Below, piece by piece: positions 47,418 through 57,322 of a DNA stretch of 64,000 nt. The notes below the pieces were generated by a model. It was not told where the DNA came from. It worked only from the letters and a program-made list of their open reading frames with translations, and did not search any database. This DNA is from Streptococcus equinus (GTDB lineage Bacteria > Bacillota > Bacilli > Lactobacillales > Streptococcaceae), in assembly GCF_900104225.1 (NCBI RefSeq), contig NZ_FNJK01000005.1:41625-105624 (forward strand). The letters are read 5' to 3'. Positions within the stretch are counted from its first letter, which is position 1; every line of letters begins with the position of its first letter. Both the position numbers and the translations under genes were made by a program.

Positions 47418-49808
47418 ATGACAAAAATTGCTCAGGTCATTGTTGATGTCCCATTAATGCAGACTGATAAGCCTTTCTCATATCTTGTGCCAGAAGATAT
47501 GCAAAATCAAGTCACCTTGGGGTCGCGTGTTCATGTTCCTTTTGGTCGTGGTAACCGTCTTTTACAAGGATTTGTTGTAGGATTTTCGGAAACGTTAGAA
47601 AGTGATGTCAGCCACTTAAAGGCTATTAGCGAGGTTTTGGATTTTGAGCCAGTTTTAAATGAAGAACAACTCGCTCTAGCAGATCAGATGCGTCATACCG
47701 TCTTTTCTTATAAAATTTCGATTTTGAAATCGATGATTCCTAATTTGCTCAATTCTCAATACGATAAGCGTTTGATGCCAACAAAGACACTATCTAGCGA
47801 AGACCGTTTGGCTTTGTTTGGAGATAAAGAAAGTAGGCTTCATTCAACGCTTTCTGAAGCGGAAGCTAAAAAAGTAGCTCGTCTAGTTCAAGCTGGAAAA
47901 ATCACAGTTGATTATCTTGCTAAAGATAAGAAAAATATCAAAACGGAAAAATTCTATCAAGTTAATTCTGACCAGTTAGCTCAAGCAGAAATTTCAGCAA
48001 GGGCTAAGAAGCGTTTGATGTTACGTGATTACTTGCTTGAGCATCCTGAAGAAGGCAAACTTTCTGATTTGCATCAGCTCTTTTCCCGTGAAGTTGTTAA
48101 ATTCTTTGTGGAGAATCATCTGTTAACCATTTTAGAAAAAGAGAAAAAGCGTTCGGACGCTTACTTTGATGTTGCAACGACAGATTTTCTTGATTTGAAC
48201 GAAGAACAAGCAGCAGTTGTTGAAGAGGTGATTAGCCAAATTGGCAAAGACTCTAAACCATTTTTACTAGAAGGTGTGACAGGTTCAGGAAAGACTGAAG
48301 TGTATTTGCACATTATTGATAAGGTCTTAAAACTTGGTAAAACAGCAATTGTTTTGGTGCCTGAAATTTCTTTGACACCTCAGATGACAAATCGCTTCAT
48401 TTCACGTTTTGGTAAGCAAGTGGCTATTATGCATTCAGCTTTATCTGATGGTGAAAAATTTGATGAGTGGCGCAAAATTAAATCTGGTCAAGCTCGTGTT
48501 GTTGTTGGTGCGCGCTCTGCCATTTTTGTTCCAATGGAAAATATCGGAGCTATCATCATTGACGAAGAACATGAGGCAACTTACAAGCAAGAATCAAACC
48601 CGCGTTATCATGCGCGTGATGTGGCTTTGCTTCGAGCTAAATATCATAAAGCTGTTTTGTTAATGGGTTCTGCGACTCCAAGTATCGAAAGTCGTGCCAG
48701 AGCAAGCCGGAATGTTTATCATTTCTTACAGCTGACTCATCGAGCCAATCCTTTAGCCAAGATTCCTAAAGTTGACATTGTGGATTTTCGCGATTATGTT
48801 GGCCAGCAGGAGGTCAGCAATTATACACCTTACTTGTTGGAAAAAATTGCGGATCGTTTGGAAAAACATGAGCAAGTTGTGCTCATGCTTAACCGCCGCG
48901 GCTACTCAAGTTTCGTTATGTGTCGTGATTGTGGTTATGTGGATGAATGCCCAAATTGTGATATTTCCTTGACGCTTCATATGGATACGAAGACTATGAA
49001 TTGTCACTATTGTGGTTTTGAGAAACCTATTCCACACACTTGTCCAAATTGTCATAGTCGCAGCATTCGTTATTATGGAACGGGGACACAGAAGGCTTAC
49101 GATGAATTGGCAGAAGTCTTCCCGCAAGCACGTATTCTACGTATGGATGTTGATACTACACGACAAAAAGGAGCCCATCAGCGTATTCTTGATAAATTTG
49201 GCAATCATGAGGCTGATATTCTACTTGGAACTCAGATGATTGCTAAGGGGCTTGATTTTCCAAATGTTACCTTGGTTGGTGTCTTAAATGCGGATACGTC
49301 TCTAAATCTGCCAGATTTTAGATCGTCAGAACGAACATTTCAATTGTTAACCCAGGTTGCTGGGCGTGCGGGACGCGCTGAAAAAGAAGGTGAAGTCCTC
49401 ATTCAGACTTATAATCCGCAACATTATGCTATTAAGTTAGCTCAGAAGCAAGATTATGAAGCCTTCTATGCTTATGAAATGGGAATTCGAAAGCAATTAT
49501 CATATCCACCGTATTATTTTACCGTTGGTTTGACCTTGTCACACAAGGATGAGCAGACAGTTGTGCGTAAGTCTTTTGAGTTGTTACAAATCTTGCGCCA
49601 GCATTTGTCTGATAAAATTAAAATCCTTGGACCAACTCCTAAACCAATTGCTAGAACGCATAATCTTTACCACTACCAAATCATTGTCAAATATCGCTTT
49701 GAAGACCATTTGGAAAGTGTCTTAAATCAGATTTTAGACATGACTCAATTACCAGAAAATAAAGATTTACGTTTAGTAATAGATTATGAGCCACAAAATT
49801 TTATGTAG
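47418..49808 (+). CDS. priA: Primosomal protein N' (PriA helicase)
   Basis: 796 residues. PriA recognises stalled forks and reloads the replicative helicase. An N-terminal DNA-binding domain is followed by a helicase with Walker A GVTGSGKTEV, motif DEEHEATYKQ, GSATPS, and two zinc sites of cysteines (CRDCGYVDECPNC and CHYCGF with CPNC). The C-terminal RGLDFPNVTLV-type motif reads KGLDFPNVTLVGVL. GAAAGGAGAG precedes the ATG. fmt follows 61 bases on. Confidence 0.97.
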   Translation: MTKIAQVIVDVPLMQTDKPFSYLVPEDMQNQVTLGSRVHVPFGRGNRLLQGFVVGFSETLESDVSHLKAISEVLDFEPVLNEEQLALADQMRHTVFSYKISILKSMIPNLLNSQYDKRLMPTKTLSSEDRLALFGDKESRLHSTLSEAEAKKVARLVQAGKITVDYLAKDKKNIKTEKFYQVNSDQLAQAEISARAKKRLMLRDYLLEHPEEGKLSDLHQLFSREVVKFFVENHLLTILEKEKKRSDAYFDVATTDFLDLNEEQAAVVEEVISQIGKDSKPFLLEGVTGSGKTEVYLHIIDKVLKLGKTAIVLVPEISLTPQMTNRFISRFGKQVAIMHSALSDGEKFDEWRKIKSGQARVVVGARSAIFVPMENIGAIIIDEEHEATYKQESNPRYHARDVALLRAKYHKAVLLMGSATPSIESRARASRNVYHFLQLTHRANPLAKIPKVDIVDFRDYVGQQEVSNYTPYLLEKIADRLEKHEQVVLMLNRRGYSSFVMCRDCGYVDECPNCDISLTLHMDTKTMNCHYCGFEKPIPHTCPNCHSRSIRYYGTGTQKAYDELAEVFPQARILRMDVDTTRQKGAHQRILDKFGNHEADILLGTQMIAKGLDFPNVTLVGVLNADTSLNLPDFRSSERTFQLLTQVAGRAGRAEKEGEVLIQTYNPQHYAIKLAQKQDYEAFYAYEMGIRKQLSYPPYYFTVGLTLSHKDEQTVVRKSFELLQILRQHLSDKIKILGPTPKPIARTHNLYHYQIIVKYRFEDHLESVLNQILDMTQLPENKDLRLVIDYEPQNFM

Positions 49809-49869
49809 TGCTCTGCTATGCTATAATAAAGAAAAATTTAAGTAATAAAATCCTTTGAGAGGAACTAAG

Positions 49870-50805
49870 ATGACAAAATTAATTTTTATGGGAACACCTG
49901 ATTTTTCAGCGACTGTTCTAAAAGGTTTGCTAGATGATGCCAACTATGACGTTTTGGCAGTTGTAACACAGCCAGACCGTGCTGTTGGTCGTAAAAAAGA
50001 AATCAAAATGACTCCTGTTAAGGAAGTTGCTTTGGAACATAATCTCCCTGTTTACCAACCTGAGAAGATGTCTGGTTCAGACGAGATGGCTGAGCTTATG
50101 ACTTTGGGAGCTGACGGGATTGTAACAGCTGCATTTGGTCAATTTTTGCCAACAAAATTGCTTGATTCTGTTGATTTTGCGGTTAACGTGCATGCATCAC
50201 TTCTTCCCAAATATCGTGGTGGTGCACCAATTCACTATGCTATCATCAATGGTGATAAAGAAGCTGGTGTGACAATCATGGAAATGGTTAAGAAAATGGA
50301 TGCTGGTGATATGATTGCTAAAGCCTCTACACCAATTACTGATGATGATAATGTTGGAACAATGTTTGAAAAATTAGCTGTCATTGGACGTGATTTGCTT
50401 TTGAAAACATTGCCGGATTACATCGCTGGCAACATCAAACCAGAACCACAAGATGAAAGCCAAGCGACTTTCTCACCAAATATCACACCAGAAGAAGAAC
50501 GTATTGATTGGAATAAATCAGCGCGTGATGTCTTCAACCATATCCGCGGATTGTACCCATGGCCAGTTGCACATACTCTTCTTGATGGCAAACGTTTCAA
50601 AATTTATGAAGCAAGTTTGGCAGAAGGACAAGGAAAACCAGGTCGAATCATTGAAAAAGGTAAGAAATCATTAGTTGTGGCAACTGGAGATGGCGCTATT
50701 TCTCTTAAAACAGTGCAACCAGCTGGTAAACCACGCATGAGTATTGTTGATTTTCTTAATGGTGTTGGACGTAAGCTTGAAGTAGGTGACCTTATTGGCG
50801 AATGA
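49870..50805 (+). CDS. fmt: Methionyl-tRNA formyltransferase
   Basis: 311 residues, full length. It formylates initiator Met-tRNA using 10-formyl-THF. N-terminal [12 protein letters not shown], folate-site [18 protein letters not shown] with the catalytic Asn-His-Asp set (NVHAS, MDAGD), and a C-terminal OB-like domain. AGAGGAAC serves the ATG at 49870; an in-frame TTG/AGG start 15 bases upstream overlaps this site. It overlaps rsmB. Confidence 0.97.
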   Translation: MTKLIFMGTPDFSATVLKGLLDDANYDVLAVVTQPDRAVGRKKEIKMTPVKEVALEHNLPVYQPEKMSGSDEMAELMTLGADGIVTAAFGQFLPTKLLDSVDFAVNVHASLLPKYRGGAPIHYAIINGDKEAGVTIMEMVKKMDAGDMIAKASTPITDDDNVGTMFEKLAVIGRDLLLKTLPDYIAGNIKPEPQDESQATFSPNITPEEERIDWNKSARDVFNHIRGLYPWPVAHTLLDGKRFKIYEASLAEGQGKPGRIIEKGKKSLVVATGDGAISLKTVQPAGKPRMSIVDFLNGVGRKLEVGDLIGE

Positions 50806-52117
50806 TTGGAAAAATCAAGCTCGTGGCTTAGCGCTACTTGTTCTTGAAAATGTCTTTGAAGAAGGAGCTTATTCTAATATCGCTCTTAATCAAGAACTAA
50901 AACACACGAAACTATCGCAAAAAGATAAGTCTTTAGTGACTGAAATTGTATATGGTACGGTGGCACGAAAGATTACTTTAGAATGGTATCTTGCTCACTA
51001 TATCGAAGATCGCGATAAGCTAAATCCTTGGGTTTATTACCTCTTGATGTTGAGCCTTTATCAATTGTTATACCTTGATAAAATGCCTGCTCATGCTGTG
51101 GTTAATGATGCGGTTAATATTGCTAAAAATCGCGGTAACAAAAAGGGTGCTGAAAAATTTGTTAATGCTATTTTACGACGCTTGGCCAAAGAAAAGCTCC
51201 CAAATCCTGAAGAGATTAAGCGTAAAAATAAGCGTTATTCAGTTCTTTATTCTTTACCAGTTTGGTTGGTTAAAAAACTGATTGACCAATTTGGTGAAGA
51301 CCGTGCAAAAGCCATTATGCAAAGCTTATTTGTTCGAAATAAAGCAAGCATTCGAGTGACAAATCCTGAAAAATTGGCTGAGATTAAAGCTGCGACAGGC
51401 GCAGAACCATCTACTTTATCGCCAGTAGGTTTGGTTAAAACATCAGGTCACTTTGCTGGAACAGACTATTTTGCCAAAGGTGACATCACGATTCAAGATG
51501 AATCTAGTCAATTGGTGGCCCCAACGCTTAATATTCAGGGCGATGAAAATATCTTAGATGCTTGCGCAGCTCCAGGTGGAAAGACCACTCACATGGCTTC
51601 TTACCTGACAAGAGGGCACGTCACAGCATTAGATTTATACGACCACAAGCTTGATTTGGTAATGGATAATGCCAAACGCTTACATGTGGCTGATAAAATC
51701 TCTACACAAAAAATGGATGCCACAACAGTTCACGAACATTTTGCACCAGACACTTTTGATAAAATATTAGTTGATGCACCATGTTCGGGAATTGGTCTTA
51801 TCCGCCGTAAACCTGACATTAAGTACAATAAAGAAAATCAAGATTTCACGGCTTTACAGGAAATTCAATTGCAAATTCTTGATAGCGTTTGTCAAACATT
51901 GCGTAAAGGTGGTATAATAACTTATAGCACTTGTACGATTTTTGATGAGGAAAACTTCCAAGTCATTAACAAATTTTTAGAAACTCATCCAAATTTTGAA
52001 CAGGTAAAACTGAGTCATACGCAAGAAGATATTGTAAGAGATGGTTGTATTGCGATTACCCCTGAACAATATCAGACAGACGGGTTCTTTATTGGACAAG
52101 TTAAACGTATCTTGTAA
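50795..52117 (+). CDS. rsmB: 16S rRNA m5C967 methyltransferase
   Basis: About 440 residues. RsmB methylates C967 of 16S rRNA. An N-terminal NusB-like domain (1-140) precedes the methyltransferase with SAM motif [14 protein letters not shown] and the two catalytic cysteines in DAPCSGIG and STCTI. No ATG exists near the family N-terminus. A TTG at 50795 (giving [14 protein letters not shown]) or a GTG at 50786 must be used; both overlap the end of fmt, suggesting coupled translation. The TTG is favoured because AGGTGA stands in front of it. Confidence 0.93.
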   Translation: MANDWKNQARGLALLVLENVFEEGAYSNIALNQELKHTKLSQKDKSLVTEIVYGTVARKITLEWYLAHYIEDRDKLNPWVYYLLMLSLYQLLYLDKMPAHAVVNDAVNIAKNRGNKKGAEKFVNAILRRLAKEKLPNPEEIKRKNKRYSVLYSLPVWLVKKLIDQFGEDRAKAIMQSLFVRNKASIRVTNPEKLAEIKAATGAEPSTLSPVGLVKTSGHFAGTDYFAKGDITIQDESSQLVAPTLNIQGDENILDACAAPGGKTTHMASYLTRGHVTALDLYDHKLDLVMDNAKRLHVADKISTQKMDATTVHEHFAPDTFDKILVDAPCSGIGLIRRKPDIKYNKENQDFTALQEIQLQILDSVCQTLRKGGIITYSTCTIFDEENFQVINKFLETHPNFEQVKLSHTQEDIVRDGCIAITPEQYQTDGFFIGQVKRIL

Positions 52118-52154
52118 TCTCAAGGAGGAAACTGACACAGTCAGAAGGAAAACT

Positions 52155-52892
52155 ATGAAAATTTCACTTGTAACTGATATCGGACAAAGACGTTCAAATA
52201 ATCAGGATTTTATTAATAAATTTGATAACGAAAAAGGTATCACTTTAGTCATCCTAGCAGATGGTATGGGAGGTCATCGTGCTGGTAATATTGCTAGTGA
52301 AATGACCGTTACTGACCTTGGACGTGAATGGATTACTACCGATTTTACTGAATTAAGCCAAATTCGTGATTGGCTGATTACTGCGCTTGAAGCAGAAAAT
52401 CAAAGAATTTATGAACTGGGTCAAACCGATGAGTATAAAGGTATGGGAACAACCGTTGAAGCTTTAGCGATTGTTGATAACAATGTTATCTTTGCTCACG
52501 TTGGTGATTCACGCATTGGCTTGCTTCATAATGGTGAATACGAATTGTTAACAAGCGATCACTCTCTTGTTAATGAATTGGTTAAAGCTGGTCAATTGAC
52601 AGAAGAAGAAGCTGCTAATCACCCACAAAAAAATATTATCACGCAATCTATTGGACAAGCTAATCCAGTTGAACCTGATTTAGGGGTTCAAGTTCTTGAA
52701 GAAGACGATTATCTTATCATTAACAGCGATGGTTTAACAAACATGATTACCAATGACGAAATTGTTAGCATTTTGAGCCAAGATAAAAATCTTGACGACA
52801 AAAACAATGAGCTAGTCACTCTTGCTAACGAACGTGGAGGTCTTGATAATATCACCATTGCTCTTATCCACGCCGAAAGTGAGGAAGCTTAA
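52155..52892 (+). CDS. stp: PP2C-type Ser/Thr phosphatase (Stp/PppL)
   Basis: 245 residues, the partner phosphatase of PknB. Metal-binding motifs of the PP2C fold are present: [22 protein letters not shown], and SDGLTNM with the C-terminal GGLDNIT. It reverses phosphorylation of division and wall proteins. AGAAGGA precedes the ATG at 52155; the in-frame sequence upstream lies inside rsmB. It overlaps pknB by one base. Confidence 0.97.
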   Translation: MKISLVTDIGQRRSNNQDFINKFDNEKGITLVILADGMGGHRAGNIASEMTVTDLGREWITTDFTELSQIRDWLITALEAENQRIYELGQTDEYKGMGTTVEALAIVDNNVIFAHVGDSRIGLLHNGEYELLTSDHSLVNELVKAGQLTEEEAANHPQKNIITQSIGQANPVEPDLGVQVLEEDDYLIINSDGLTNMITNDEIVSILSQDKNLDDKNNELVTLANERGGLDNITIALIHAESEEA

Positions 52893-54781
52893 TGATTCAG
52901 ATTGGCAAATTATTTGCTGGTCGTTATCGGATCCTCAAATCTATCGGACGGGGTGGAATGGCAGATGTTTATCTTGCCAAAGATCTAATTCTTGATAATG
53001 AAGAAGTGGCTATCAAAGTCCTTCGAACTAATTATCAAACAGATCAAATTGCCGTTGCTCGTTTCCAACGTGAAGCGCGTGCCATGGCAGAGCTAAACCA
53101 TCCAAATATCGTTTCGATTCGTGATATTGGAGAAGAAGACGGACAGCAATTCTTAGTAATGGAATATGTTGATGGTTCGGACTTGAAAAAATATATTCAA
53201 GACCATGCCCCGCTTTCTAATAATGAAGTTGTTAGAATCATGGAAGAAGTCTTGTCTGCGATGACTTTGGCTCATCAACAAGGAATTGTTCACCGTGATT
53301 TGAAACCACAAAATATCTTGTTAACCAAAGACGGAACGGTTAAAGTTACCGACTTTGGTATCGCTGTAGCTTTTGCAGAGACAAGTTTAACACAGACAAA
53401 CTCAATGCTTGGTAGTGTACACTATTTATCACCTGAACAAGCGCGTGGATCAAAAGCCACTGTTCAAAGTGATATTTATGCTATGGGGATTATGTTGTTT
53501 GAAATGTTGACTGGTCACATCCCATATGATGGTGATTCAGCTGTTACAATTGCTCTTCAACATTTCCAAAAACCACTTCCATCAATCATTGATGAAAATA
53601 AAAATGTTCCACAAGCCTTGGAAAATGTTGTCATTAAAGCAACTGCAAAACGTTTGAGTGATCGCTACGCCTCAACTTTTGAGATGAGCCGTGATTTAAT
53701 GACTGCTCTTTCATATAACCGCAGTCGTGAACGCAAACTTGTCTTTGAAGATACAGAAAATACGAAGACACTTCCAAAAGTAACAACTTCAACACCTGTT
53801 CCCTCAACTACAGAACAATTGTTGAAAAAACAAAAAGCGGCTAAAGTTAATCGTGAAGCTGCGGATAATAAAATTGCAAAAGCGAAAACGAAGAAGAAAA
53901 AATCACATCGTATGTTTGGTACTTTAGTGAAAATTTTCTTTGCGGTCGTAGTAGTTGCAATTGCTATCTTTACTTACTTGACGCTAAGCACACCAGCTTC
54001 AGTCAACGTTCCAGATGTAGCTGGAACAAGTTTACAAGCTGCTAAGACAAGTCTTACATCAGCAGGGCTTAAAGTTGGAAAGACTAGGAAAATTTATAGT
54101 GATACTGTTCCAAGTGGTCAGGTTATTGAGACTAATCCGAAAGCTGGCACATCTAAGAAAGAAGGTGCCAAAGTTGATATTTATGTATCAAAAGGAACTT
54201 CAGGCTTCAAGATGAAAGATTATACTGGTCAAAACTATCAGGAAGTTATCAAAGAACTTAAAGATAAGCACGGTATTTCAAGTGATAAGATTGATGTTGA
54301 ATGGATAACAGGTACTAACTATGACGGTGGTACTATCATTAGTCAAACACCTGAAAAAGGTACAAAAGTAGTTAGTGAAGATAAGATTACTTTCAAGGTT
54401 GCAGCTTATGTGATGCCGAACCTAATTGGTTATACTTATCAAGATGCCATTGCTGAATTGACAGCACTTGGTTTATCAAGTTCACATATTACGGTATATC
54501 AAGCGGATGTAAATTCTTCATCAGGATATTCTCAAGTGAAAACACCATCTGCATCGTCAGTTGTTGTGGCCCAAGATCCTTATTTCGGTGCAGCTATTGA
54601 AGGAAATGTGAAACTTTACTTCTCATCTGGAAGTGACGTTCAATCTTCTGAAGTAGCACCATCTCAATCTGTTTCTGAGTCATCTGAGTCAAGTGAAACG
54701 ACTGAGTCAAGCTCATCAAGTAGCAGCAGTAGTAGTAGCAGTACTGAAGAAAGCTCTCAAACAGATGCATCAGTTGAGTAA
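52892..54781 (+). CDS. pknB: Eukaryotic-type Ser/Thr kinase with PASTA repeats (PknB/StkP)
   Basis: 629 residues. The kinase domain (about 1-275) has the glycine loop GRGGMADV, Lys42, HRD with catalytic Asp136 and DFG with Asp154. A basic juxtamembrane region precedes one transmembrane helix (about 342-365) and three PASTA domains (about 369-436, 437-506, 507-582) that sense muropeptides or lipid II. A Ser/Glu-rich tail of about 47 residues ends the protein. Pneumococcal StkP has four PASTA domains; I can place only three here. MapZ, GpsB and LiaFSR in the window are known or likely partners in relatives. Confidence 0.96.
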   Translation: MIQIGKLFAGRYRILKSIGRGGMADVYLAKDLILDNEEVAIKVLRTNYQTDQIAVARFQREARAMAELNHPNIVSIRDIGEEDGQQFLVMEYVDGSDLKKYIQDHAPLSNNEVVRIMEEVLSAMTLAHQQGIVHRDLKPQNILLTKDGTVKVTDFGIAVAFAETSLTQTNSMLGSVHYLSPEQARGSKATVQSDIYAMGIMLFEMLTGHIPYDGDSAVTIALQHFQKPLPSIIDENKNVPQALENVVIKATAKRLSDRYASTFEMSRDLMTALSYNRSRERKLVFEDTENTKTLPKVTTSTPVPSTTEQLLKKQKAAKVNREAADNKIAKAKTKKKKSHRMFGTLVKIFFAVVVVAIAIFTYLTLSTPASVNVPDVAGTSLQAAKTSLTSAGLKVGKTRKIYSDTVPSGQVIETNPKAGTSKKEGAKVDIYVSKGTSGFKMKDYTGQNYQEVIKELKDKHGISSDKIDVEWITGTNYDGGTIISQTPEKGTKVVSEDKITFKVAAYVMPNLIGYTYQDAIAELTALGLSSSHITVYQADVNSSSGYSQVKTPSASSVVVAQDPYFGAAIEGNVKLYFSSGSDVQSSEVAPSQSVSESSESSETTESSSSSSSSSSSSTEESSQTDASVE

Positions 54782-54792
54782 TAATCTCTTAC

Positions 54793-54820
54793 AAGGACAC
54801 CCAAAAGGGTGTCCTTTTTT
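54793..54820 (+). terminator. Terminator after pknB
   Basis: AAGGACACCC pairs with GGGTGTCCTT around AAAA, followed by T residues. Confidence 0.92.
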
Positions 54821-54850
54821 AGGCAAAATCGAGCATTTTTCCCTTCTTTT

Positions 54851-54859
54851 TGGTAAAAT
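54851..54859 (+). promoter_or_regulatory. liaFSR promoter (extended -10)
   Basis: TGGTAAAAT, an extended -10 with one mismatch, lies 22 bp before the liaF ATG. The -35 region is weak, which would fit positive control by LiaR. Confidence 0.5.
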
Positions 54860-54881
54860 ACAGAAAAAGAAAGGGTATGAT

Positions 54882-55577
54882 ATGAGGAAAGTTCAATTCT
54901 TTGTCATTGTAGAAACAATTCTATTAGTCATGGGCTTGATGACAATCATGGCAAATAATTTATCAAGTTTTATTTTGATTTTAGTGCTAATTCTTTTGGC
55001 ATTGCGCTTTTATGATCAAGATAAACGCAATAATTTTTTGTTAACGGTAGGCCTAGTCCTATTATTTTTGATTTTAATGCTAAATCCTTACATCATCATG
55101 GCAGTTGTTCTTGGAGTTGTTTATGTGGTTATTAACCATTTTTCACAAGTTAAAAAGAAAAATCGTTTTGCACTCGTACGATTCCGTGAAGAAGATTTAA
55201 AAGCTAAGCCGATTCGTAACCAGTGGATAGGTAGCGATTTTCATGACAGTGATTTTTATGCCTTTGATGATATTAATGTGATTCGATTAACTGGAAGTGA
55301 CACAATCGATTTAAGTAACGTTATTGTGACGGGTAAAGATAATGTTGTTGTTATTCGTAAAGTATTTGGGCCAACTAAAATTTTAGTTCCAATTGATGTC
55401 GGTGTTAAATTGGATGTTAGTGCCATTTACGGCAGTGTTCGTTACTTTGATTTTGCTGAATACGATTTGCGAAACGAATCTTTGAAATTGTGGCATGGGC
55501 AAGATGATGAATATTTGAAGGGGGTTAAAATCATTGTTAATACTTTAGCAGGGGATGTCGAGGTGGTACGTAAATGA
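54882..55577 (+). CDS. liaF: Envelope stress regulator LiaF
   Basis: 231 residues. LiaF is a membrane protein that holds the LiaS kinase inactive until lipid II-cycle antibiotics or peptides damage the envelope. Three or four N-terminal transmembrane segments (to about residue 85) lead to the soluble C-terminal LiaF domain with the strand-rich IDLSNVIVTGKDNVVVIRK and PIDVGVKLDVSAIYGSV. AAAGGG upstream supports the ATG at 54882; the longer open frame upstream overlaps pknB. It overlaps liaS by ATGA. Confidence 0.93.
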   Translation: MRKVQFFVIVETILLVMGLMTIMANNLSSFILILVLILLALRFYDQDKRNNFLLTVGLVLLFLILMLNPYIIMAVVLGVVYVVINHFSQVKKKNRFALVRFREEDLKAKPIRNQWIGSDFHDSDFYAFDDINVIRLTGSDTIDLSNVIVTGKDNVVVIRKVFGPTKILVPIDVGVKLDVSAIYGSVRYFDFAEYDLRNESLKLWHGQDDEYLKGVKIIVNTLAGDVEVVRK

Positions 55578-56599
55578 AAAAACATCATTTTTTACTTTTG
55601 ATTCTCTATGCAAGTATTATTATCATTTCTATTGTTGTCGTTGTTTTAGATAGTTTAGAATTACATTTAGGAAATCTTATTTCAGATTTTTGGATGGGAG
55701 AGCGTTTTGTTTTCTCAATTGTTTTCCTAATCTTAGCTGTTACGATTCTGTTATTACTTCTTTGGGTTATTTTAGATGATAATAGCAAACGCAGTATTAA
55801 CCAAAATCTACGTCGGATTTTGAATAATCAAGAAGTATTTTTAGATGAAGATACTGAAATTAATACGAATTTATCACGTTTATCTAAAAAGATGACGCAT
55901 TTGACAAATAGCTTACAAAATACAGAAAATAGCCGTATTCAAAATGGTCAAGAAATCGTAGAACAAGAGCGTAAACGCATCGCACGTGATTTACATGATA
56001 CGGTTAGCCAAGAACTTTTTGCTTCATCAATGATTCTTTCAGGGGTATCTGCTAATCTTGATCAGATTGAAAGAGAGCAACTAGAATTCCAGTTGACTGC
56101 TGTTGAAAGCATGCTGCAAAATGCTCAAAAAGACTTGCGTATTTTACTCCTACATTTACGACCTACTGAATTAGAAAATAAAACCCTTTCAGAAGGTTTT
56201 GATATCCTCTTGAAAGAATTAACAGATAAGAGTAGTATAGAAGTTGTTTATAAGAAAAATATTGGAAAACTACCTAAAAAGATTGAGGATAATGTTTTTC
56301 GTATTGCTCAAGAGTTTATTAGTAACACACTCAAACATGCTAAAGCGACACGTTTGGAAGTTTATCTTAATCAAACAAAGACTGAATTACAATTAAAAAT
56401 GGTTGATAATGGGGTTGGTTTTGATATGGATGAAAGACATGATTTAAGTTATGGTCTTAATAACATTGAAGAACGTGTTGATGATATGGCTGGAACGATG
56501 ACATTATTGAGCCAAAAAGGAAAAGGGGTATCCATGGATATCCGATTACCTTTGGTTAAGGGAGAAAATGAGGAGAAAGAAGATGACCCAGAAAATTAG
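55574..56599 (+). CDS. liaS: Sensor histidine kinase LiaS
   Basis: 341 residues: two transmembrane helices (about 6-28 and 42-66) with a short extracellular loop, a HAMP-like and coiled-coil linker, a HisKA_3 dimerisation helix with the phospho-histidine in ERKRIARDLHDTVSQ, and an ATPase domain (NTLKHAKAT, DNGVGFD). The tiny sensor loop is typical of intramembrane-sensing kinases. It overlaps liaR by 17 bases. Confidence 0.95.
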   Translation: MKKHHFLLLILYASIIIISIVVVVLDSLELHLGNLISDFWMGERFVFSIVFLILAVTILLLLLWVILDDNSKRSINQNLRRILNNQEVFLDEDTEINTNLSRLSKKMTHLTNSLQNTENSRIQNGQEIVEQERKRIARDLHDTVSQELFASSMILSGVSANLDQIEREQLEFQLTAVESMLQNAQKDLRILLLHLRPTELENKTLSEGFDILLKELTDKSSIEVVYKKNIGKLPKKIEDNVFRIAQEFISNTLKHAKATRLEVYLNQTKTELQLKMVDNGVGFDMDERHDLSYGLNNIEERVDDMAGTMTLLSQKGKGVSMDIRLPLVKGENEEKEDDPEN

Positions 56600-57227
56600 A
56601 GTTATTCTAGTTGATGATCACGAAATGGTACGTCTGGGGTTGAAAAGTTTTTTTAACTTGCAACCAGATATTGAAGTTGTTGGTGAAGCGGGAAATGGTG
56701 TTGAAGGGATTAAGCTTGCTTTAGATTTAAAGCCAGATGTAGTCGTCATGGATTTAGTAATGCCCGAAATGAGTGGTGTTGAGGCAACCTTGAAACTTTT
56801 AGAGGAGTGGAAAGAGGCTAAAATCCTTGTTTTGACATCATATCTTGATAACGAAAAAATCTATCCTGTAATCGAAGCGGGCGCTAAAGGCTACATGTTA
56901 AAAACATCTAGTGCAGCAGAAATTTTAAATGCGATTCAAAAAGTTGCGCGAGGAGAGCTAGCTATCGAAACAGAAGTCGATAAAAAAATCAAAGCTCATG
57001 ACAAGCAACCTGAATTGCATGAAGATTTGACCGCTCGTGAGCGTGATATTTTGAGACTTTTAGCTAAAGGTTATGATAATCAAACCATTGCTGATGAATT
57101 GTTTATTTCATTGAAAACGGTCAAAACACACGTTTCAAACATTTTAGCTAAGTTAGAAGTAGATGACCGTACGCAAGCAGTTGTCTATGCCTTTAAGCAT
57201 CATTTAGTACCGCAAGATGAGGATTAA
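56583..57227 (+). CDS. liaR: Response regulator LiaR
   Basis: 214 residues: receiver domain with the phospho-acceptor Asp57 (VVVMDLVMPEMSG) and the acidic pair in LVDDHE, then a NarL/LuxR helix-turn-helix (LTARERDILRLLAKGYDNQT, then FISLKTVKTHVSNIL). It controls the cell-envelope stress regulon. The ATG at 56583 has GGAGAAAG upstream, inside the end of liaS. Confidence 0.95.
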   Translation: MTQKIRVILVDDHEMVRLGLKSFFNLQPDIEVVGEAGNGVEGIKLALDLKPDVVVMDLVMPEMSGVEATLKLLEEWKEAKILVLTSYLDNEKIYPVIEAGAKGYMLKTSSAAEILNAIQKVARGELAIETEVDKKIKAHDKQPELHEDLTARERDILRLLAKGYDNQTIADELFISLKTVKTHVSNILAKLEVDDRTQAVVYAFKHHLVPQDED

Positions 57228-57236
57228 TGATATAAT
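57228..57236 (+). promoter_or_regulatory. Extended -10 promoter after liaR
   Basis: TGATATAAT starts at the base after the liaR stop codon and would drive the leader ORF and the HAD-cyclophilin gene. The -35 is weak. Confidence 0.6.
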
Positions 57237-57277
57237 AAGAACATAGCTTTTCTTTGATTTCAAAGTTAGAAAGGAAA

Positions 57278-57322
57278 ATGGGACAAAAAGTCTTTGGACT
57301 TTTTATGGAAAATGAGATTTAA
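57278..57322 (+). CDS. 14-residue leader ORF coupled to the HAD-cyclophilin gene
   Basis: ATG at 57278 with AAAGGAA upstream opens a 14-codon ORF encoding [14 protein letters not shown], ending in TAA at 57320-57322. The last A of this stop is the first base of the next ATG (57322). The large gene has no good ribosome binding site of its own, so its translation is probably coupled to this short ORF. No stretch of repeated amino-acid codons points to attenuation. Whether the peptide has a role is unknown. Confidence 0.5.
   Translation: MGQKVFGLFMENEI

Noticed and set aside
54700..54760. Short tandem AGC/AGT repeats that could suggest a CRISPR or microsatellite element
   Set aside because: They encode the serine-rich tail of PknB; no spacer structure is present.
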